22,373 nt of DNA from Susulua sp964536195 (lineage in GTDB: Bacteria; Omnitrophota; Gorgyraeia; Duberdicusellales; 4484-171), in the NCBI GenBank assembly GCA_964536195.1, contig CAZHVO010000016.1, forward strand, positions 1-22,373, written 5' to 3'. Both the position numbers and the translations under genes were made by a program. Of the stretch, positions 21,370-22,373 are shown piece after piece. Position 1 is the first letter of the stretch. Every line of letters begins with the position of its first letter. Below the pieces are notes generated by a model, which was given only the letters and a program-made list of their open reading frames with translations, ran no database searches and was not told where the DNA came from.

Positions 21370-22373
21370 GGGACTTTCTAAAAAGAAGGACCAAGGGAGC
21401 AGCGATATATATTGATGAGTAGGTACCAACAACAATACCTACTAAAAGAGTGAAAGAAAAGCCCTTTAGAATTTCTCCGCCTAATAAAAAGATCGAAGCA
21501 ACTACCATCAAAGTAGTAAGTGAGGTAATGATCGTTCTTGAAAGTGTACTGTTTATAGCTAAATTAATAATCTCGCTTAAAGATGCTTTTCTCAGACGCG
21601 GAGAGGTCTCGCGTATACGATCATAGATAACTATGGTGTCATTTATCGAATAACCAGCAATGGTTAACAGTGCGGTTACGGTTAAAAGATTAACCTCATA
21701 TCCGGCAAAACAAAGCGCACCTAGACTAATCAGAACATCATGGAAGAGAGCAATTACTGCCGCAAAAGCAAAGTCAAAGTGTTTAAACCTAAACCCTACA
21801 TAAATAAGTATACCGAGAAGCGAAAGGGCTATTGCTAAATAAGCCTTTTTCATCAAAATTTTGCCTACGGCCGGACCAACAGTAGTCGCTTTCAGTTCTG
21901 TAACCTCTTGGAAATTCTTTTTTAAAGCCTGATCGATTCCTGAAGCTAGGTCCGAGGTACTTTTAATACTTATTCCTCCGGGAATATCCTTAAATTCCTG
22001 GATAGCTACTTCACTAAAACCCTCTTTCTTTAAGACACTCCTTAAAACTTCACTGTCAGCCGGAGGGTTAATCTGATATTCGAGCATTTGTCCGCCTTTA
22101 AAATCTATACCATAAACATCATCGCCTCGAGAGTAAAAGTTAAATAGACTGATTGCAACGGCAATCAAAGAAATAACAATGCAAACCCCTTTAAGTTTTA
22201 TAAAGTTAACTTTAGGGGCTGAGATCAATGAGAGCATTGGCAAGCTTTTTAACCTTAAATCTAGAAAGAAAGAAAAGATTGTTCGGCCGACAAATACTGA
22301 AGTAAATATACTAGCTATAATTCCCAAAGAAAGAGTGGTTGCAAAACCTTTTATTGGTCCAGTTCCATATATA
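21362..22373 (-). CDS. secDF: SecDF fusion protein, 3' part (gene continues past window)
   Basis: The reading frame is open from the right window edge to TAA at 21362. The first visible residues (GTGPIKGFATTLSLGIIAS) are the C-terminal membrane part of SecD, and the same frame runs without a stop into a full SecF: LKGVCIVISLIAVAIS (TM1), GIDFKGGQMLEY, then GYSINDTIVIYDRIRE and TLSRTIITSLTTLMVV in the membrane domain, ending SSIYIAAPLVLLFRKSRV. SecD and SecF use the proton gradient to help the SecYEG channel release exported proteins on the periplasmic side. SecD and SecF are separate genes in many bacteria; a fusion is known in Bacillus. The mfd start overlaps its stop. Confidence 0.93.
   Translation of the reverse strand, partial: IYGTGPIKGFATTLSLGIIASIFTSVFVGRTIFSFFLDLRLKSLPMLSLISAPKVNFIKLKGVCIVISLIAVAISLFNFYSRGDDVYGIDFKGGQMLEYQINPPADSEVLRSVLKKEGFSEVAIQEFKDIPGGISIKSTSDLASGIDQALKKNFQEVTELKATTVGPAVGKILMKKAYLAIALSLLGILIYVGFRFKHFDFAFAAVIALFHDVLISLGALCFAGYEVNLLTVTALLTIAGYSINDTIVIYDRIRETSPRLRKASLSEIINLAINSTLSRTIITSLTTLMVVASIFLLGGEILKGFSFTLLVGIVVGTYSSIYIAAPLVLLFRKSRV

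Noticed and set aside
21370..21435. Longer mfd N-terminus from a TTG at 21435
   Set aside because: This stretch codes for the conserved SecF C-terminus in another frame, and the extra residues have no Mfd similarity.

Overview
The window looks like a chromosomal piece of an uncultivated Gram-negative bacterium, most likely of Candidatus Omnitrophota (former OP3) or a close relative in the Planctomycetes-Verrucomicrobia-Omnitrophota neighbourhood. The clue is the first ~54 bases, the 5' end of a 16S rRNA gene on the minus strand with the GGCGTGGATTAGGC variant after the universal GTTTGATCCTGGCTCAG segment; this placement is from memory and tentative. An outer membrane is implied by hldD (LPS core heptose), a SurA-like periplasmic chaperone in the surA-pdxA-rsmA order known from E. 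coli, and a lipoprotein amidase. Two runs of exactly 100 N (5810-5909 and 13996-14095) are scaffold gaps, so this is a draft, probably metagenomic, assembly.

All 25 protein genes recognised lie on the minus strand and are packed tightly, often with ATGA or longer overlaps. Read in transcription order (from the right end): a SecDF fusion (5' part outside the window), a very short Mfd, surA, pdxA, rsmA; a Na+-dependent SNF-family transporter, a class A beta-lactamase-like serine hydrolase, yggT; then, across a gap, a membrane protein with a TrkA-C domain, ptsN (EIIA-Ntr), a CBS-pair protein, a CPA2 cation/H+ antiporter and glgC; a nitroreductase; a palindromic repeat; mgtE, an N-acetylmuramoyl-alanine amidase, murI; queD, (gap) queC, queE; the two subunits of a split class I fumarase; rph, rdgB; cysE, hldD; and finally a regulatory stretch and the 16S rRNA gene.

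Most content is housekeeping: protein export and envelope biogenesis (secDF, surA, amidase, murI, hldD), RNA and nucleotide maintenance (rsmA, rph, rdgB, mfd), the queuosine precursor pathway (queD/C/E), vitamin B6 (pdxA), cysteine (cysE), central carbon (fumarase, glgC) and ion transport (mgtE, antiporter, TrkA-C protein). No phage, insertion sequence, CRISPR array or tRNA was seen.

The parts that merit a second look are (1) the 631-residue Mfd, which keeps the RNA-polymerase-binding and motor domains but lacks the UvrA-binding and autoinhibitory ends; (2) the 16S leader, where a strong promoter, a 15-codon ORF, an intrinsic terminator, a hairpin and a boxA-like site follow one another; (3) perfect TATAAT boxes only 9 to 11 bases before the ATG of two transporter genes, suggesting near-leaderless mRNAs; and (4) the TrkA-C / PtsN / CBS / antiporter cluster, which looks like a phosphotransfer-linked ion homeostasis unit. 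I found no clearly new multi-gene defence or biosynthetic system.
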